From the NCBI GenBank assembly GCA_022511465.1, contig JAFLRM010000020.1:1-57898 (forward strand): a stretch of DNA of 57,898 nt, read 5' to 3'. Made by a program: the position numbers and the translations under genes. This document shows positions 10,970-20,806 of the stretch, one piece after another. This DNA comes from Acetatifactor sp. GTDB taxonomy: Bacteria; Bacillota; Clostridia; Lachnospirales; Lachnospiraceae. The notes under the pieces were generated by a model that did no database searches, was not told the DNA's origin, and saw only the letters and a program-made list of their open reading frames with translations. Numbering within the stretch: position 1 is the stretch's first letter; each line of letters begins with the position of its first letter.

Positions 10970-12763
10970 TCACTCGTTCCGGTATTGATCCCGAAACGCT
11001 TCGGCCAATTTTAAGATAGCCGACTTAGTCTCCTCGCCCAGATCACCCGTCACACTCAGCTGACGCGCGATTTCCGGGTCCGCGCTCTCCATATAAGAAA
11101 GCAGTTGCATCTGAAAATCCTTGGCCTTTTTCGCGGGGATATCCGACATCAGATCACTGTTTGCCACGACCAGGGTGATCACCTGCTCCGGCATGCTTAA
11201 GGGTCTGCCGAGAGGCTGTTTCAAAAGCTCCATCAGCACGTGTCCGTGCTGCAGCTGATCCTTGGTAGCGTTGTCCAGATCGGAGGCAAACTGCGTAAAG
11301 ACCTCCATCTCGCGGAATTGTGCCAGATCGATACGGATACTCCCAGCCGCCTTTTTCATGGCCTTAGTCTGCGCTGCACCGCCCACACGGGACACGGAAA
11401 GTCCCACGTTGACGGCGGGTCTCATGCCGGAGAAGAACAGGTCGCTCTCCAGATAGATCTGACCGTCCGTGATGGAGATCACGTTGGTGGGGATGTAAGC
11501 GGACACATCGCCCGCCTGTGTCTCTACGATCGGCAGAGCCGTGATGGAGCCGCCGCCTTTCTCCTCATTCAGTCTGGCAGAGCGCTCCAACAGTCTGGAA
11601 TGCAGATAGAACACGTCCCCGGGATACGCCTCACGTCCGGGGGAGCGCTCCAAGAGCAGGGAGAGCGCTCGATAAGCCACCGCATGCTTGGACAGATCGT
11701 CGTACACGATCAGCACGTCCTTTCCCTGATACATGAAATATTCTGCCAGCGCAGTGCCCGCATAGGGCGCAATGTATTGCAGAGGTGCCGGATCACTGGC
11801 CGTCGCAGACACGACGATGGTATAATCCATGGCGCCACTTTTCTTCAATGTAGTGACCAGCTTTGCGACGGTGGACGCCTTCTGGCCGATAGCCACATAG
11901 ATGCACACTACATCCTTTCCCTTCTGATTCAGGATCGTGTCCATGGCGATGGAGGTCTTGCCCGTCTGACGGTCTCCGATGATCAGTTCTCGCTGTCCGC
12001 GTCCGATGGGAAACATAGAATCGATGGACAAAATACCGGTCTCCATGGGAACCCCCACCGATTTTCGGTCCACGATAGAAGGTGCCGCCTCCTCCACAGG
12101 TCGATAACCATCCTCTCTGATAGAGCCTTCGCCGTCGATGGGCGCACCCAGTGCGTCCACAACTCTTCCCTTAAAACCCTCCCCCACGGGGATACCGGCC
12201 CGCCTGCCCGTGCGGACCACTTTAGTGCCCTCGCGGATCTCGCTGTCGCGCCCAAAGAGGATACAACCGATGGTATCGTGGCGGATATCCTGTACCATGC
12301 CTTTGACGCCACAATCAAAGATCAGGATCTCACCGTACACGGCGTGGTCGATCCCGGCAATGCTGGCAATGCCGTCTCCCACCCATATCACATGGCCGAT
12401 CTCATGGTTGGATGCCTCCAGCTCAAATTCTTCTATGGTACTCCGCAAAATAGGAATGATGCCTTCCGTACCGGAGGCGGTTTCCGTTCCGATCTGCTTA
12501 AGTCTGTCCGCAAGTTGTTTCATGCGGCCGCCCACACTCCAGTCGTAGACTTCATTTCCCGCCTTGATCACAAAGCCGCCGCCCAGAGAGAGGTCCTCCA
12601 CCGTCTCAAGAACAATGTCCTCGGCACTTCTCTCCTCCGTACCGTACTTTTTGCAGATAAAATCCCTAATATCCTGCAATTGCTTTTCTGTGGGTGGCGT
12701 GACGTAGGTCAGGGTAACCACGAATTTCTTTTTGTTCAAACTGCTATTCGTCTTTTCATTCAC
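10970..12763 (-). CDS. atpA: ATP synthase delta(C-terminal domain)-alpha fusion subunit
   Basis: 597 residues, about 95 more than a usual alpha subunit. From about residue 100 it is a standard alpha: [15 protein letters not shown], Walker A GDRQTGKT (263-270), [13 protein letters not shown], and [20 protein letters not shown]. The first 90 residues match the C-terminal domain of the delta/OSCP subunit: a [15 protein letters not shown] strand and helix, then [20 protein letters not shown] and [14 protein letters not shown], the same order as in E. coli delta. No separate delta gene exists in this operon: atpF and this gene overlap by 4 bp (ATGA). The six-helix delta N-terminal domain, which normally clamps alpha to the stalk, is missing here. 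The fusion is in one uninterrupted frame. I infer it tethers the stator stalk to F1 directly. Confidence 0.9.
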   Translation of the reverse strand: MNEKTNSSLNKKKFVVTLTYVTPPTEKQLQDIRDFICKKYGTEERSAEDIVLETVEDLSLGGGFVIKAGNEVYDWSVGGRMKQLADRLKQIGTETASGTEGIIPILRSTIEEFELEASNHEIGHVIWVGDGIASIAGIDHAVYGEILIFDCGVKGMVQDIRHDTIGCILFGRDSEIREGTKVVRTGRRAGIPVGEGFKGRVVDALGAPIDGEGSIREDGYRPVEEAAPSIVDRKSVGVPMETGILSIDSMFPIGRGQRELIIGDRQTGKTSIAMDTILNQKGKDVVCIYVAIGQKASTVAKLVTTLKKSGAMDYTIVVSATASDPAPLQYIAPYAGTALAEYFMYQGKDVLIVYDDLSKHAVAYRALSLLLERSPGREAYPGDVFYLHSRLLERSARLNEEKGGGSITALPIVETQAGDVSAYIPTNVISITDGQIYLESDLFFSGMRPAVNVGLSVSRVGGAAQTKAMKKAAGSIRIDLAQFREMEVFTQFASDLDNATKDQLQHGHVLMELLKQPLGRPLSMPEQVITLVVANSDLMSDIPAKKAKDFQMQLLSYMESADPEIARQLSVTGDLGEETKSAILKLAEAFRDQYRNE

Positions 12764-13245
12764 GCTTTTTCACCCGTCTTTGCAATAAATTGATTGTATA
12801 GTTCCCTGTCTGCCTCCGCATTTTGCTTGGAAGCCACCAGCTTGGCAGTAGCCGCCATCACCAGATCGGCAATCTCCTCCTGCGCCTGCTGTCTGCGTCT
12901 TAGCTGTTCCGCGTCGGCGTCTTTCCTGGCATCCTCCACGATCTTATCGGCCTGCACTCTGGCCTCATCCAGAATCTTCTCATACTCTCGTCCGGCTTTC
13001 TCCCGAGCTTCGCTCAGGATGGTTTCCTTCTCTTCAGCGATATTGCTCATAGAGGTTTCATACTGCTTTTTCAGCTCCTCTGCAGCAGTCTGGGCCTCCT
13101 CTGCATCGGCATACTGCCCGTCGATCTCCGCCTGTCTGGCGTCCAGAACCTTCTGTACCGGTTTGAACAGGAACTTTCGCACGATGAAATATAAGATCAA
13201 AAGGTTGATCACTGTAAATAAGAGGTTGATGTCTAATTTCAGCAT
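12760..13245 (-). CDS. atpF: ATP synthase b subunit
   Basis: 161-residue peripheral stalk protein. One N-terminal TM helix ([20 protein letters not shown]) is followed by a long charged coiled coil rich in Ala, Glu, Lys and Arg. It is a normal b subunit in length and is not fused to delta. It anchors the stator to the membrane a subunit and should contact the delta-like N-terminus of the alpha fusion. RBS AAAGGA precedes the ATG. Its stop overlaps the atpA start. Confidence 0.92.
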   Translation of the reverse strand: MLKLDINLLFTVINLLILYFIVRKFLFKPVQKVLDARQAEIDGQYADAEEAQTAAEELKKQYETSMSNIAEEKETILSEAREKAGREYEKILDEARVQADKIVEDARKDADAEQLRRRQQAQEEIADLVMAATAKLVASKQNAEADRELYNQFIAKTGEKA

Positions 13246-13278
13246 GTCTAACGTCCTTTCTTCTTGGTTGGATTGATG

Positions 13279-13497
13279 TTATTGGCCCAGAAACAAAATG
13301 ATCAGCACGCCGATCACGAATCCATAGATTGCGGTTGCCTCGGCCAACGCGCCGCCCAAAAGTAAGATCTTGGTGATCTTGCCCTCTGCCTCCGGCTGTC
13401 TCGCCACGGCCTCCGCCGCCTTGCTGGTGGCGATACCGATACCGACACCTGCACCCAAACATGCCAACGCTGCAACAGCTGCTCCAATTGCTACCAT
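13279..13497 (-). CDS. atpE: ATP synthase c subunit
   Basis: 72-residue proteolipid with two TM helices joined by the polar loop ARQPEAEGK. The ion-binding Glu is in GGALAEATAIYG of helix 2. Helix 1 has GVGIGIA where sodium-type c subunits carry Gln (GVGQG), and Ala follows the Glu where sodium types have Ser. This favours proton rather than sodium coupling. Start 13497 was chosen from GGAGG six bases before the ATG; the open frame extends upstream to 13530 without support. Confidence 0.93.
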   Translation of the reverse strand: MVAIGAAVAALACLGAGVGIGIATSKAAEAVARQPEAEGKITKILLLGGALAEATAIYGFVIGVLIILFLGQ

Positions 13498-13537
13498 AAT
13501 ATTCCTCCGTTCCGCCGCTTTCTGCGGCATTGTTGTT

Positions 13538-14227
13538 TTATTCGATCGCTTCCTTGATGAACAAAGATGTCAGAAATACAAATACATATGCCTGAATTAA
13601 TCCGTCAAAAATGTCAAAGTAAAAGCTGAAGGGAACCGGAATCGCCACAGGGATCAGAATTTTGATCAGTTCCATAATGACGAAGGCACCCAGAACATTA
13701 CCGAAAAGTCGCATACACAGTGACAAGGGACGGATAAAAATCTCCAAGATGTTGATCGGTGCCACTATGGCAATAGGTTGGGCAAAGTTCTTGAGCCAAC
13801 CTTTCACTCCTCTGTGACGGATCCCCGCTGCCTCGATCAGGAGGATGCTCATAAGCGATAACCCTGCAGTGACGTTCATGTCCTTGGTGGGCGGCTTCAT
13901 GCCGAAGAGTCCGATCGTGTTGGCGATGCCGATGTAAAGCAACACCGTGCACAGATAGGGCACATATGCTTTGCCTTCTTCCCCGATCATACCGGTCACA
14001 AAACCCTGCAGCTTTGTCACGGCTGTCTCCAGCACCAATTGTCTCTTGCTGATGTCATGCACTCTCAGATTTCTTGTCAGGAAAATCGACAGAAGCAGAA
14101 TGACTGCCATAATAACCCACGTGATCACCACAGATTCCAGCACATCAATCTGAAAGCTTCCTATTTGAACCGAAAACGCCGTTTCACAATTTAGTTCCTC
14201 CAGCAACTCTGCTGCCAAATCTCCCAT
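13538..14227 (-). CDS. atpB: ATP synthase a subunit
   Basis: 229-residue polytopic membrane subunit forming the ion half-channels. The essential Arg lies in LCMRLFGNVLG, and the conserved LNFxxPxA-like stretch WLKNFAQPIAIVAPINILE precedes it. Start 14227 (MGDLAAELLEEL) has AAAGGAAG upstream; the frame is open further but has no ribosome site there. It is the first gene of the operon (atpB-E-F-A-G-D-C). No atpI gene lies upstream: the next gene is divergent. Confidence 0.93.
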   Translation of the reverse strand: MGDLAAELLEELNCETAFSVQIGSFQIDVLESVVITWVIMAVILLLSIFLTRNLRVHDISKRQLVLETAVTKLQGFVTGMIGEEGKAYVPYLCTVLLYIGIANTIGLFGMKPPTKDMNVTAGLSLMSILLIEAAGIRHRGVKGWLKNFAQPIAIVAPINILEIFIRPLSLCMRLFGNVLGAFVIMELIKILIPVAIPVPFSFYFDIFDGLIQAYVFVFLTSLFIKEAIE

Positions 14228-14475
14228 ACATTCACTTCCTTTCCTATGTATTTCCAGTAGAAAACAATATCCTACTGAAACTCTAAATATTTTACTCCTT
14301 TTATTTCCAAAAGAATAGATACAAAATGCCAATTTTTTTAATTATTTTATATTTTTTGTCAAAAAAATTGCCACACGCCCCGCAGAACATACCTTGTACA
14401 ATTTTACCAACAATAATTCTATCCACAGGGAGATTTGCATATACTGCCAAGACACCTCATATAAGGCTATTTGAT
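14228..14475. other. Divergent intergenic region between atpB and the glutamine amidotransferase gene
   Basis: 248 bp of very AT-rich sequence that should hold the atp promoter. TTGACA on the minus strand (14357-14362) is a good -35, but the matching -10 at 16 bp is only TAAAAA, so I do not assign a promoter firmly. No hairpin or leader peptide stands out. Confidence 0.4.
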
Positions 14476-15159
14476 ATGGAGATAGCAATCTTTGGGCGAG
14501 CGACTTTCACCGCCAACTATGAGACCTTTTTTGACCGGCCGCCCTTTCATCCGTTTACCACATTGGCGCCGGCTTCCCTGACCGACTGTGATGCCCTGAT
14601 CCTGCCGGGCGGCGGCGACATCACTCCTGCCTTTTTCGGAGAACGCAACACCGCTTCCCGGAACATCGACACGGAGCTGGATATCTTACAGTTCCAGGCT
14701 CTGGAATATGCAATTTCAAGGCAGATTCCCGTTCTCGGCATCTGCAAGGGCATGCAGGTGATCAACGTGGCTTTCGATGGCACGATCATACAAGATCTGT
14801 CCACGGCTGGCCTGCACCAATACACGGATCGGGATCAATACCACCATACCATTATTTTAGAGGGTTCCTGTCTGTACGAACTCTACGGCAGGGATGCCCT
14901 GACCAACAGTGCCCACCATCAAGGAGTAGGGCGGCTGGGAAAGGGTCTGAGTGCGATCCAGTGGTGTGAGGAGGACGGCTGCGTTGAAGCCATTGTCCAT
15001 GACAGTCTGCCTATTCTCGGCCTGCAATGGCATCCCGAGCGTCTTGACCCGCTCCTCACTACTCTGTCGGGAGAACCGCTTTTGTCCCTGCTCGCCTCCT
15101 GGGTTCACGCATTCCGCCGGAATCACTCTTCCTTAGAGACACATGACTTTCCGCAGTAG
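14476..15159 (+). CDS. Class I glutamine amidotransferase (peptidase C26, PuuD-like)
   Basis: 227-residue predicted gamma-glutamyl hydrolase or amidotransferase. It has LILPGGGDI, the nucleophile elbow VLGICKGMQV (catalytic Cys), and LQWHPE carrying the His and Glu of the triad. Such stand-alone C26 enzymes cleave gamma-glutamyl amides, for example gamma-glutamyl-GABA in putrescine breakdown, but the substrate here cannot be read. Start 14476 (MEIAIFGRATF) has AAGG nine bases upstream; the frame is open from 14326 without support. Its last 101 bp overlap the 3' end of the convergent DUF2974 gene, so both C-terminal tails are encoded on opposite strands of the same DNA. Confidence 0.8.
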   Translation: MEIAIFGRATFTANYETFFDRPPFHPFTTLAPASLTDCDALILPGGGDITPAFFGERNTASRNIDTELDILQFQALEYAISRQIPVLGICKGMQVINVAFDGTIIQDLSTAGLHQYTDRDQYHHTIILEGSCLYELYGRDALTNSAHHQGVGRLGKGLSAIQWCEEDGCVEAIVHDSLPILGLQWHPERLDPLLTTLSGEPLLSLLASWVHAFRRNHSSLETHDFPQ

Positions 15160-16261
15160 CGATCCCTGCCGCCACATCCTCTTTCACATGCATCCTCGCG
15201 ATCTCAAAAAGGGATCTGACGGTCTGCTTCAGCATCTCTGCTGTCTCATCGTCCACTTCCTTAAGCGCCGAGATCATGCCATTCATGCTCTTTTTCCAGT
15301 CGGCGGTAAGGGCGATAAGATCATCTGCCTGAGACGCAGAGATAACCTGAAAAAGAGTGTCCACAAATGTTTTCAAGTGTGCCTCATCCAGGGACAGTAT
15401 CCATTCGTTCAGGGTATTGTCCATTTTCTTGCTGCTCTCGTAGATATCTTGAACCTTTATAAAATGTCTGCCTTCCACTTTCCAGCTGTAGGGATCATGC
15501 TGTGCAAGTCCAAAATTTTTGCTCTCCACCACCTCGTAGTGGATCTCCCGCTCAAAGAGCATTCCCACCAGCGAGGAACGCGGCAGTATCTTGACAACTT
15601 TTCCTGCTATTCTGTCATAGTTGCTCTCCCTCAGCACTTCCGGACGGAAGCCCGGCCCATCCATACTGTAAATCTTCCGGATGCGCTGCTGTGTCTCAGG
15701 CGCACAATTCATGGCACTGTAGACTGCCAGATTGCCGCCCTTGGAGTGTCCTCCCACATAGAAAGGTCCACTCAGTCTGTCCGTGACCGTGTTCAGGTAT
15801 TTTACGCTGTACGCCTGCCCCGGCACCGGCGACAGAAAAGCCATGTTGAAGTCCTCTTTCCATCCCACGATGGTCTCGTCTGTCCCGCGGAACGCAATGT
15901 AGAGTGTATCGTCCTCCAGAATAAAGGTAATGGCAGAAAACTGCGTCTCCCACTCTTTCTCGATCAGATTGATATGACAGCCCAGCCGAAGCGTCCGGTA
16001 TCTCTTGCCTGCGAGCATCGCCTCAAAGAGCGCCCGGTTCTCTTTTTCATAGCGCACGTCGGAAAAAAGCCCTTCCGCCTTCGCATGGTGGGAGAGCTCT
16101 TCCAACGTCACCGTTCCTGTATTCTCCCGCACATCCGGCACCAACCCGTCAAACTTCAGATATGCCAGCTGACAGAGTACCAGACTGTCCACATCGTTCA
16201 TCGGCATATCCCGAAAGGAACAGTCTCCATATTCCTTTAAATAATCAATTATTGTTCCCAT
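15059..16261 (-). CDS. DUF2974 (Mbeg1-like) alpha/beta hydrolase
   Basis: 400-residue lipase-like protein. The nucleophile elbow GGHSKGGN (Ser) lies mid-protein after IAFRGTDETIVGWKEDF, the typical DUF2974 core, and DGPGF follows. The N-terminus MGTIIDYLKEYGDCSFRDMP with DVDSLVLCQLAYLKF is also characteristic. No signal peptide is seen, so it is probably cytoplasmic. Start 16261 was chosen by family pattern and GGAAG upstream. The last 33 or so residues (Arg/Ser-rich) overlap the convergent amidotransferase gene and look like a non-conserved extension. Natural substrate unknown. Confidence 0.82.
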   Translation of the reverse strand: MGTIIDYLKEYGDCSFRDMPMNDVDSLVLCQLAYLKFDGLVPDVRENTGTVTLEELSHHAKAEGLFSDVRYEKENRALFEAMLAGKRYRTLRLGCHINLIEKEWETQFSAITFILEDDTLYIAFRGTDETIVGWKEDFNMAFLSPVPGQAYSVKYLNTVTDRLSGPFYVGGHSKGGNLAVYSAMNCAPETQQRIRKIYSMDGPGFRPEVLRESNYDRIAGKVVKILPRSSLVGMLFEREIHYEVVESKNFGLAQHDPYSWKVEGRHFIKVQDIYESSKKMDNTLNEWILSLDEAHLKTFVDTLFQVISASQADDLIALTADWKKSMNGMISALKEVDDETAEMLKQTVRSLFEIARMHVKEDVAAGIATAESHVSLRKSDSGGMREPRRRAGTKAVLPTE

Positions 16262-16441
16262 CTGTCGTCGCTTCCTTCTCCTTTGTTTTCCTAATCTGGT
16301 TATGACATATTTTACCACAAAATACTCCTCTTTTAAACTACAAAGACAACGGTTCTCTTATTGCTTATTTTTTCAAAATATGTTATTTTTATTATGACCG
16401 TTCTTCTGTTGCGCTTTATCATCCATTTTCGGGAGGCACAT

Positions 16442-18196
16442 ATGAAAACTCAAAATTCTGAAGCAAACGTTTCACAAAAGGATCATAAGAAAAAGGTATT
16501 CGGCATACAAAAAAAGCTGCTCTGCATTATCTTGCCGCTTTTTTTACTGTCTTTCGTGGTCACAGCAACCCTGATCTTTGTCAACAGTGCGCAGACTATT
16601 CTTGCCAACTCCAAGCGGACACTGGAGAAAGAAGCTGTCTCCAACATGAAGACAGTCTCCATCAATCTGCTCCAGCGCACGGGCAGCACCGGCATCGGTG
16701 AGGCATACGGTCGTCTGTCCTTGAGACCGACAGCACTCCAAGGCCTCTACGACGACGTAGCGGAGATCCGTATCATGGACACCGGTTATGCTTGCCTGAT
16801 CGATACGCGCAGTCAGACAATTTTGTCTCACGGTGATCCTTCTCTGACAGGAACCGTTCTTTCCGACTACAGTTCCGGCACCTTCCTCGGCGATCTGGGT
16901 GCTCTGGTTTCCAGCGGGAGCACCAGCATCACTTCCATCTCCGACGGCATGGAACAATACTATGTTATTGTCTCCTACATAGACGGCACCCCCTGGGCCT
17001 TAGTCTCCTACATTTCGGAGAACTATATCCTTTCCGATCTGGCCAATCTGCTCTACACGATCCTTGCGATCTTTTTGATCATTATGGCCATTGTCTTTGT
17101 GGTGGTAAGCATAACCATCCGCGGGATGTTAAAACCGATCAAAGGTCTGACGCAAGTATTGACCACCATTGCGGACGGCGATTTCTCGGTTGAGATCAAA
17201 ACCAAGGGGAACGATGAGATTGCGGTTATGAGCCGTTCTCTGGAGGATTTTGTCTCTATTATGAGAGAGGTCATCCAAGATATTCACAATGTTTCCGGCC
17301 AGCTGAGCGTGTCCAGCGGTACCACAAAATCTATTGCCGGCGCGCTGAACACAGCCTCCGAAGCACAGGCGGAATCCATGGGTGATGTTCAGATCACCAT
17401 CGATCAGGTGGCCGGCGGCGTACAGGATCTGGCAGATCACGCAGTCACGCTTTCCGAAGTTGTCACAGCCACTACGCAGAGGAGTGAGACCGCCCTTGAA
17501 AATATGCAGACAACAGTAAAGATAGCCTCTAAAGGCCGCGACGATATGCAGACTGTAGGGGGTACTATGAGTACTATTGTGGAGTCCATTAAGCATTTGA
17601 AAGACATTGTGACGGAGGTGGGCGATTCCACGGATAAGATCAGTTCCATGGCCACTCTGATCAGTGATATTTCAGATCAGACTAACCTCCTTTCCCTGAA
17701 TGCGGCAATCGAGGCTGCCCGCGCCGGTGAAGCCGGCAGGGGATTTGCCGTTGTGGCGGAGGAGATCCGGAAGCTGGCAGAGACCAGCGCCGACTCTGCG
17801 GCACAGATCACCAAGATCATCGAACAGATCAGTACAGAGGTGAGTGATATGATCGAGCAGACCAGTCAGAGCGTCACCTACATTGAGGAAAATTCCAAAA
17901 AGGTTACCGACTCCTGCCAGGTATTTGAAAATATTTATCAGAACGTGTCCGACTCGGGAAAGATGCTCACTGAAATTGTTGGGGAGATCAATCAGGTAGA
18001 GGATGTGGCCACCAACATAGCAGCACTCTCTCAAGAGCAATCCGCAAGCACTGCGGAGATTCAGGCCTCCGCAGAAACCCTTTCCACAACCTCTCTGCAG
18101 TTCTCCAACGACAGCAGGAAGGTTTCCGAGAGTGCAGACGAGGTATCTGCTGCCGCCTTCACACTTACGGAGCATATGAAAAGATTTAAGATTTAA
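16442..18196 (+). CDS. Methyl-accepting chemotaxis protein
   Basis: 584-residue membrane chemoreceptor. TM1 lies at about residues 23-47, followed by an extracellular sensor domain of about 145 residues (Cache-like, with [19 protein letters not shown]), TM2 at about 200-225, a HAMP region, and a long cytoplasmic signalling hairpin. The tip sequence [20 protein letters not shown] and the following [16 protein letters not shown] are the conserved CheA/CheW-binding core. Start 16442 has GGGAGG five bases upstream. It is monocistronic with a strong terminator just downstream. No other chemotaxis gene is near. Ligand unknown. Confidence 0.95.
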   Translation: MKTQNSEANVSQKDHKKKVFGIQKKLLCIILPLFLLSFVVTATLIFVNSAQTILANSKRTLEKEAVSNMKTVSINLLQRTGSTGIGEAYGRLSLRPTALQGLYDDVAEIRIMDTGYACLIDTRSQTILSHGDPSLTGTVLSDYSSGTFLGDLGALVSSGSTSITSISDGMEQYYVIVSYIDGTPWALVSYISENYILSDLANLLYTILAIFLIIMAIVFVVVSITIRGMLKPIKGLTQVLTTIADGDFSVEIKTKGNDEIAVMSRSLEDFVSIMREVIQDIHNVSGQLSVSSGTTKSIAGALNTASEAQAESMGDVQITIDQVAGGVQDLADHAVTLSEVVTATTQRSETALENMQTTVKIASKGRDDMQTVGGTMSTIVESIKHLKDIVTEVGDSTDKISSMATLISDISDQTNLLSLNAAIEAARAGEAGRGFAVVAEEIRKLAETSADSAAQITKIIEQISTEVSDMIEQTSQSVTYIEENSKKVTDSCQVFENIYQNVSDSGKMLTEIVGEINQVEDVATNIAALSQEQSASTAEIQASAETLSTTSLQFSNDSRKVSESADEVSAAAFTLTEHMKRFKI

Positions 18197-18232
18197 AATG
18201 ACAGGCTTGAGACCTTTTCAAGAAATAAAAAA

Positions 18233-18268
18233 CTCCCTGCAACTTTCAAAGCTGCAGGGAATTTTTTG
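18233..18268. terminator. Bidirectional rho-independent terminator
   Basis: CTCCCTGCA pairs with TGCAGGGA around a short loop, flanked by an A-run on the left and ATTTTTT on the right. It separates the chemoreceptor gene from the convergent citrate synthase gene and can serve both. Confidence 0.85.
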
Positions 18269-18279
18269 TGATATTTGTT

Positions 18280-19629
18280 TTAATCTCTACTTTCCATCTC
18301 AACATACTCCATCTCCTGCATAACACTCTTGTATGCAGGGCGGATGATCTTATCCATGTTGATCAGTTCTTCGATCCGATGTGCGCTCCAACCCACAATT
18401 CTGGCAATAGCAAAGATTGGCGTGTACAGCTCCAACGGAATCTCCAGCATGCTGTACACAAAGCCGCTGTAAAAGTCCACGTTCGCACTGACGCCCTTAT
18501 AAATATGGGCTTTCTGGGAAATCACCTCCGGAGCCAGGCGCTCGATCATGGAGTACAGAGCAAAATCTTTATTCCTACCCTTGGCCTCGGCAAGCTGCTG
18601 CACAAATCCTTTAAACACCTGCGCTCTGGGATCGGAAAGGGAGTAGACCGCATGGCCCATACCGTAGATAAGACCTTTTTGATCAAAGACTTCCTTATTC
18701 AAGATGCGCTGCAGATAATTCCGCACGGCATCCTCGTCCTCCCAATCGGACACATTGGCCGCAATGTCGCGCATCATCTCCACCACCTTGATGTTGGCGC
18801 CACCATGTTTCGGCCCTTTCAGGGAGGAGAGCGCCGCCGCGATCACCGAATAGGTGTCGGAACCGGAGGAAGTGACCACTCGGGTGGTGAAGGTGGAGTT
18901 GTTGCCGCCCCCGTGCTCCATATGTAGCACAAGTGCAATATCCAACACTCTCGCCTCCAACTCCGTATACTTCTTGTCCGGCCGAAGCATCTGGAGCAGG
19001 TTCTCCGCCGTGGAGAGTTTCCTCTGTGGACGATGGATATACATGCTCTCGTCATTTTCATAATGATTGTATGCATGGTAGCCGTACACCGCCAGCATGG
19101 GAAACACGCTGATCAACCCGATACACTGGCGCAGCACGTTCTCGATGGATGTGTCACTGCCGTTCTTGTCATAGGATGCCAGAGTCAATACACTTCTGGT
19201 CAGGGAATTCATAATATCGCCGCTGGGTGCTTTCATAATAACGTCTCTGGTGAAATTGGTGGGCAGCGTCCTCTGGGAGGCTAAAATATCTTTAAACTGT
19301 TTCAGCTCTCCCTCCGTGGGAAGGGCACCAAAAAGCAGAAGATATGCTATCTCCTCAAAACCGTAGCGTTTTCTCCGGAAACCCTCTATCAGTTCAATAC
19401 AGTCGTATCCGCGATACCATAACTTGCCCTCACACGGCACTTTCACGCCGTTCTCCATTTTAAAGGACTCAATCCTGGAGATGTTGGTCAGCCCCGCCAC
19501 CACTCCGTTACCGTTCTTATCCCGAAGACCGCGCAGTACGCCGTGCTGTTCGAACAGATCAGCTTCCACCTGATCCGCCGCCCTGCAGAGTTTTGCATAC
19601 TCCGCCAAGTAGCTTTCGTTCTTTTTCAT
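18280..19629 (-). CDS. gltA: Citrate synthase
   Basis: 449-residue enzyme condensing oxaloacetate and acetyl-CoA to citrate. The catalytic residues are visible: His in LHMEHGGGNNS, His in GPKHGGANIKVV and GMGHAVYSLSDPRA, and Asp in SANVDFYSGFVY. Length is normal for the bacterial type with an extended N-terminus. It is flanked by its own promoter and a terminator, so it is probably monocistronic; no aconitase or isocitrate dehydrogenase is nearby. In fermentative clostridia it usually feeds 2-oxoglutarate and glutamate synthesis. RBS AAGGAGG precedes the ATG. Confidence 0.95.
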   Translation of the reverse strand: MKKNESYLAEYAKLCRAADQVEADLFEQHGVLRGLRDKNGNGVVAGLTNISRIESFKMENGVKVPCEGKLWYRGYDCIELIEGFRRKRYGFEEIAYLLLFGALPTEGELKQFKDILASQRTLPTNFTRDVIMKAPSGDIMNSLTRSVLTLASYDKNGSDTSIENVLRQCIGLISVFPMLAVYGYHAYNHYENDESMYIHRPQRKLSTAENLLQMLRPDKKYTELEARVLDIALVLHMEHGGGNNSTFTTRVVTSSGSDTYSVIAAALSSLKGPKHGGANIKVVEMMRDIAANVSDWEDEDAVRNYLQRILNKEVFDQKGLIYGMGHAVYSLSDPRAQVFKGFVQQLAEAKGRNKDFALYSMIERLAPEVISQKAHIYKGVSANVDFYSGFVYSMLEIPLELYTPIFAIARIVGWSAHRIEELINMDKIIRPAYKSVMQEMEYVEMESRD

Positions 19630-19753
19630 AGAAAACCTCCTTTTTCAAAACAAACTTGCTATTCTCTACATTCTGTGAATACGGGCTGGATAGCGCCCAT
19701 TATAGTCGTGCTTTTGACGGGATATGTCTGAAAAAAAGAATAACACTAGATAG

Positions 19754-19783
19754 ATGATACACTGTAAAGTACTCTTATGTCAA
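19754..19783 (-). promoter_or_regulatory. Probable promoter of citrate synthase
   Basis: TTGACA (19778-19783) and TATCAT (19754-19759) with an 18-base spacer on the minus strand give a leader of about 120 nt. A closer TATAAT near 19701 lacks a good -35. Confidence 0.5.
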
Positions 19784-19871
19784 ATTAAAAAAGTATAAAG
19801 AAACATCACTAAAATTCGACACTTTTTCTCACTTCCCTCTCTCATAGGGATGGCGGATGCACGCCATCCGC

Positions 19872-20309
19872 CTATTTACAGAGTTCGGCAACCACCTCGT
19901 TGATCACTTTTCCGTCGGCTTTACCCTTCAACTCAGCCATAACGCTCTTCATGATCTGTCCTTTATTCTTCGTGGCAACCACCTCCGCGAAATGACTCTC
20001 AATGTACTTTTTTACTTCCTCAGCAGACATCATCTGCGGTGCATACTCCGCGATCACATCGTACCTCTTCTGGTACTCGGCAAGCAGATCCTCTCTGGAC
20101 GCGGGACAGCCGTCAAGCTGTTCCTTCGCAGTCTTAAGTTCTTTCAGGATCACTCGGTTCACCAGTTCTTCCGGTGCATCATCCCTGCACCCCTCATCAA
20201 TAGCCGCCTTCTTGACAGCGGACACAAGGGAGGAGATCGCATCCTTTCTCTCCTTGTCCCTAGCCTTCATAGCCGCAACCATATCGCTTCTCAGTTGTTC
20301 TAATGTCAT
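19872..20309 (-). CDS. GatB/YqeY domain-containing protein
   Basis: 145-residue helical protein matching the YqeY family: MTLEQLRSDMVAAMKARDKERKDAISSLVSAVK at the start (read in parts) and KNKGQIMKSVMAELKGKADGK near the end, like the tRNA-binding tail of GatB. Function is not established; a link to tRNA-dependent amidation is assumed from homology only. RBS GAGG lies upstream and a good promoter is present about 60 bp further up. Confidence 0.88.
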   Translation of the reverse strand: MTLEQLRSDMVAAMKARDKERKDAISSLVSAVKKAAIDEGCRDDAPEELVNRVILKELKTAKEQLDGCPASREDLLAEYQKRYDVIAEYAPQMMSAEEVKKYIESHFAEVVATKNKGQIMKSVMAELKGKADGKVINEVVAELCK

Positions 20310-20368
20310 CTTACAAACCTCTTTTCTTTTATTAATCTATCCAATATAACAAAGTACGTCTCTTTAGC

Positions 20369-20397
20369 ATTGTAGCATTCTATTTTCTGTTTTTCAA
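20369..20397 (-). promoter_or_regulatory. Sigma-A type promoter of the yqeY-like gene
   Basis: TTGAAA (20392-20397), a 17-base spacer and TACAAT (20369-20374) on the minus strand, 60 bp before the start codon. Confidence 0.65.
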
Positions 20398-20488
20398 GTT
20401 GTGCCGCTGGCAATTTGCTCTTCTCTATGGTAAACTGAAATCGTACAAGTCACAGACATAACAGAAATACCAATAGAAAGGAAAAGTA

Positions 20489-20764
20489 ATGAATCAAAAT
20501 ATAGACCACGACAAGTCCCCTTCCAAGAAAATCACCTCTAAGCAGGTAGTGGCCCTCGTCGGAGTGATCCTGCTGGTGCTTCTCTATCTGGTGACTCTCA
20601 TCGTTGCCATTGTGGACACCTCGTCCTCCGGGCGACTGTTTGCCATGTGCCTGTTTGCCACAATTGCGTTTCCGCTGCTTATTTGGATCTACACCTGGCT
20701 GTACGGGAAACTGACAGGAAAGCGTGCCATCGGCGATCCGAACGGGCAGGAGCAGGACTCTTGA
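20489..20764 (+). CDS. Small two-TM membrane protein of unknown function
   Basis: 91 residues. The charged N-terminus is followed by TM helices at about residues 20-42 (VVALVGVILLVLLYLVTLIV) and 50-72, then a short charged tail. RBS GGAAAAG lies just before the ATG. It is divergent from the yqeY-like gene and convergent with the amidase gene. No enzymatic motif is visible. The reading frame, ribosome site and hydrophobic pattern support a real gene. Confidence 0.7.
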   Translation: MNQNIDHDKSPSKKITSKQVVALVGVILLVLLYLVTLIVAIVDTSSSGRLFAMCLFATIAFPLLIWIYTWLYGKLTGKRAIGDPNGQEQDS

Positions 20765-20806
20765 ATCTGAAAGTATTTTTCTCGGCATTTTCCGGAGAAT
20801 TTTACA

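Noticed and set aside
11240..12793. 517-codon plus-strand ORF opposite atpA
   Set aside because: It is the antisense reading of a highly conserved gene; no start signals or domain motifs.
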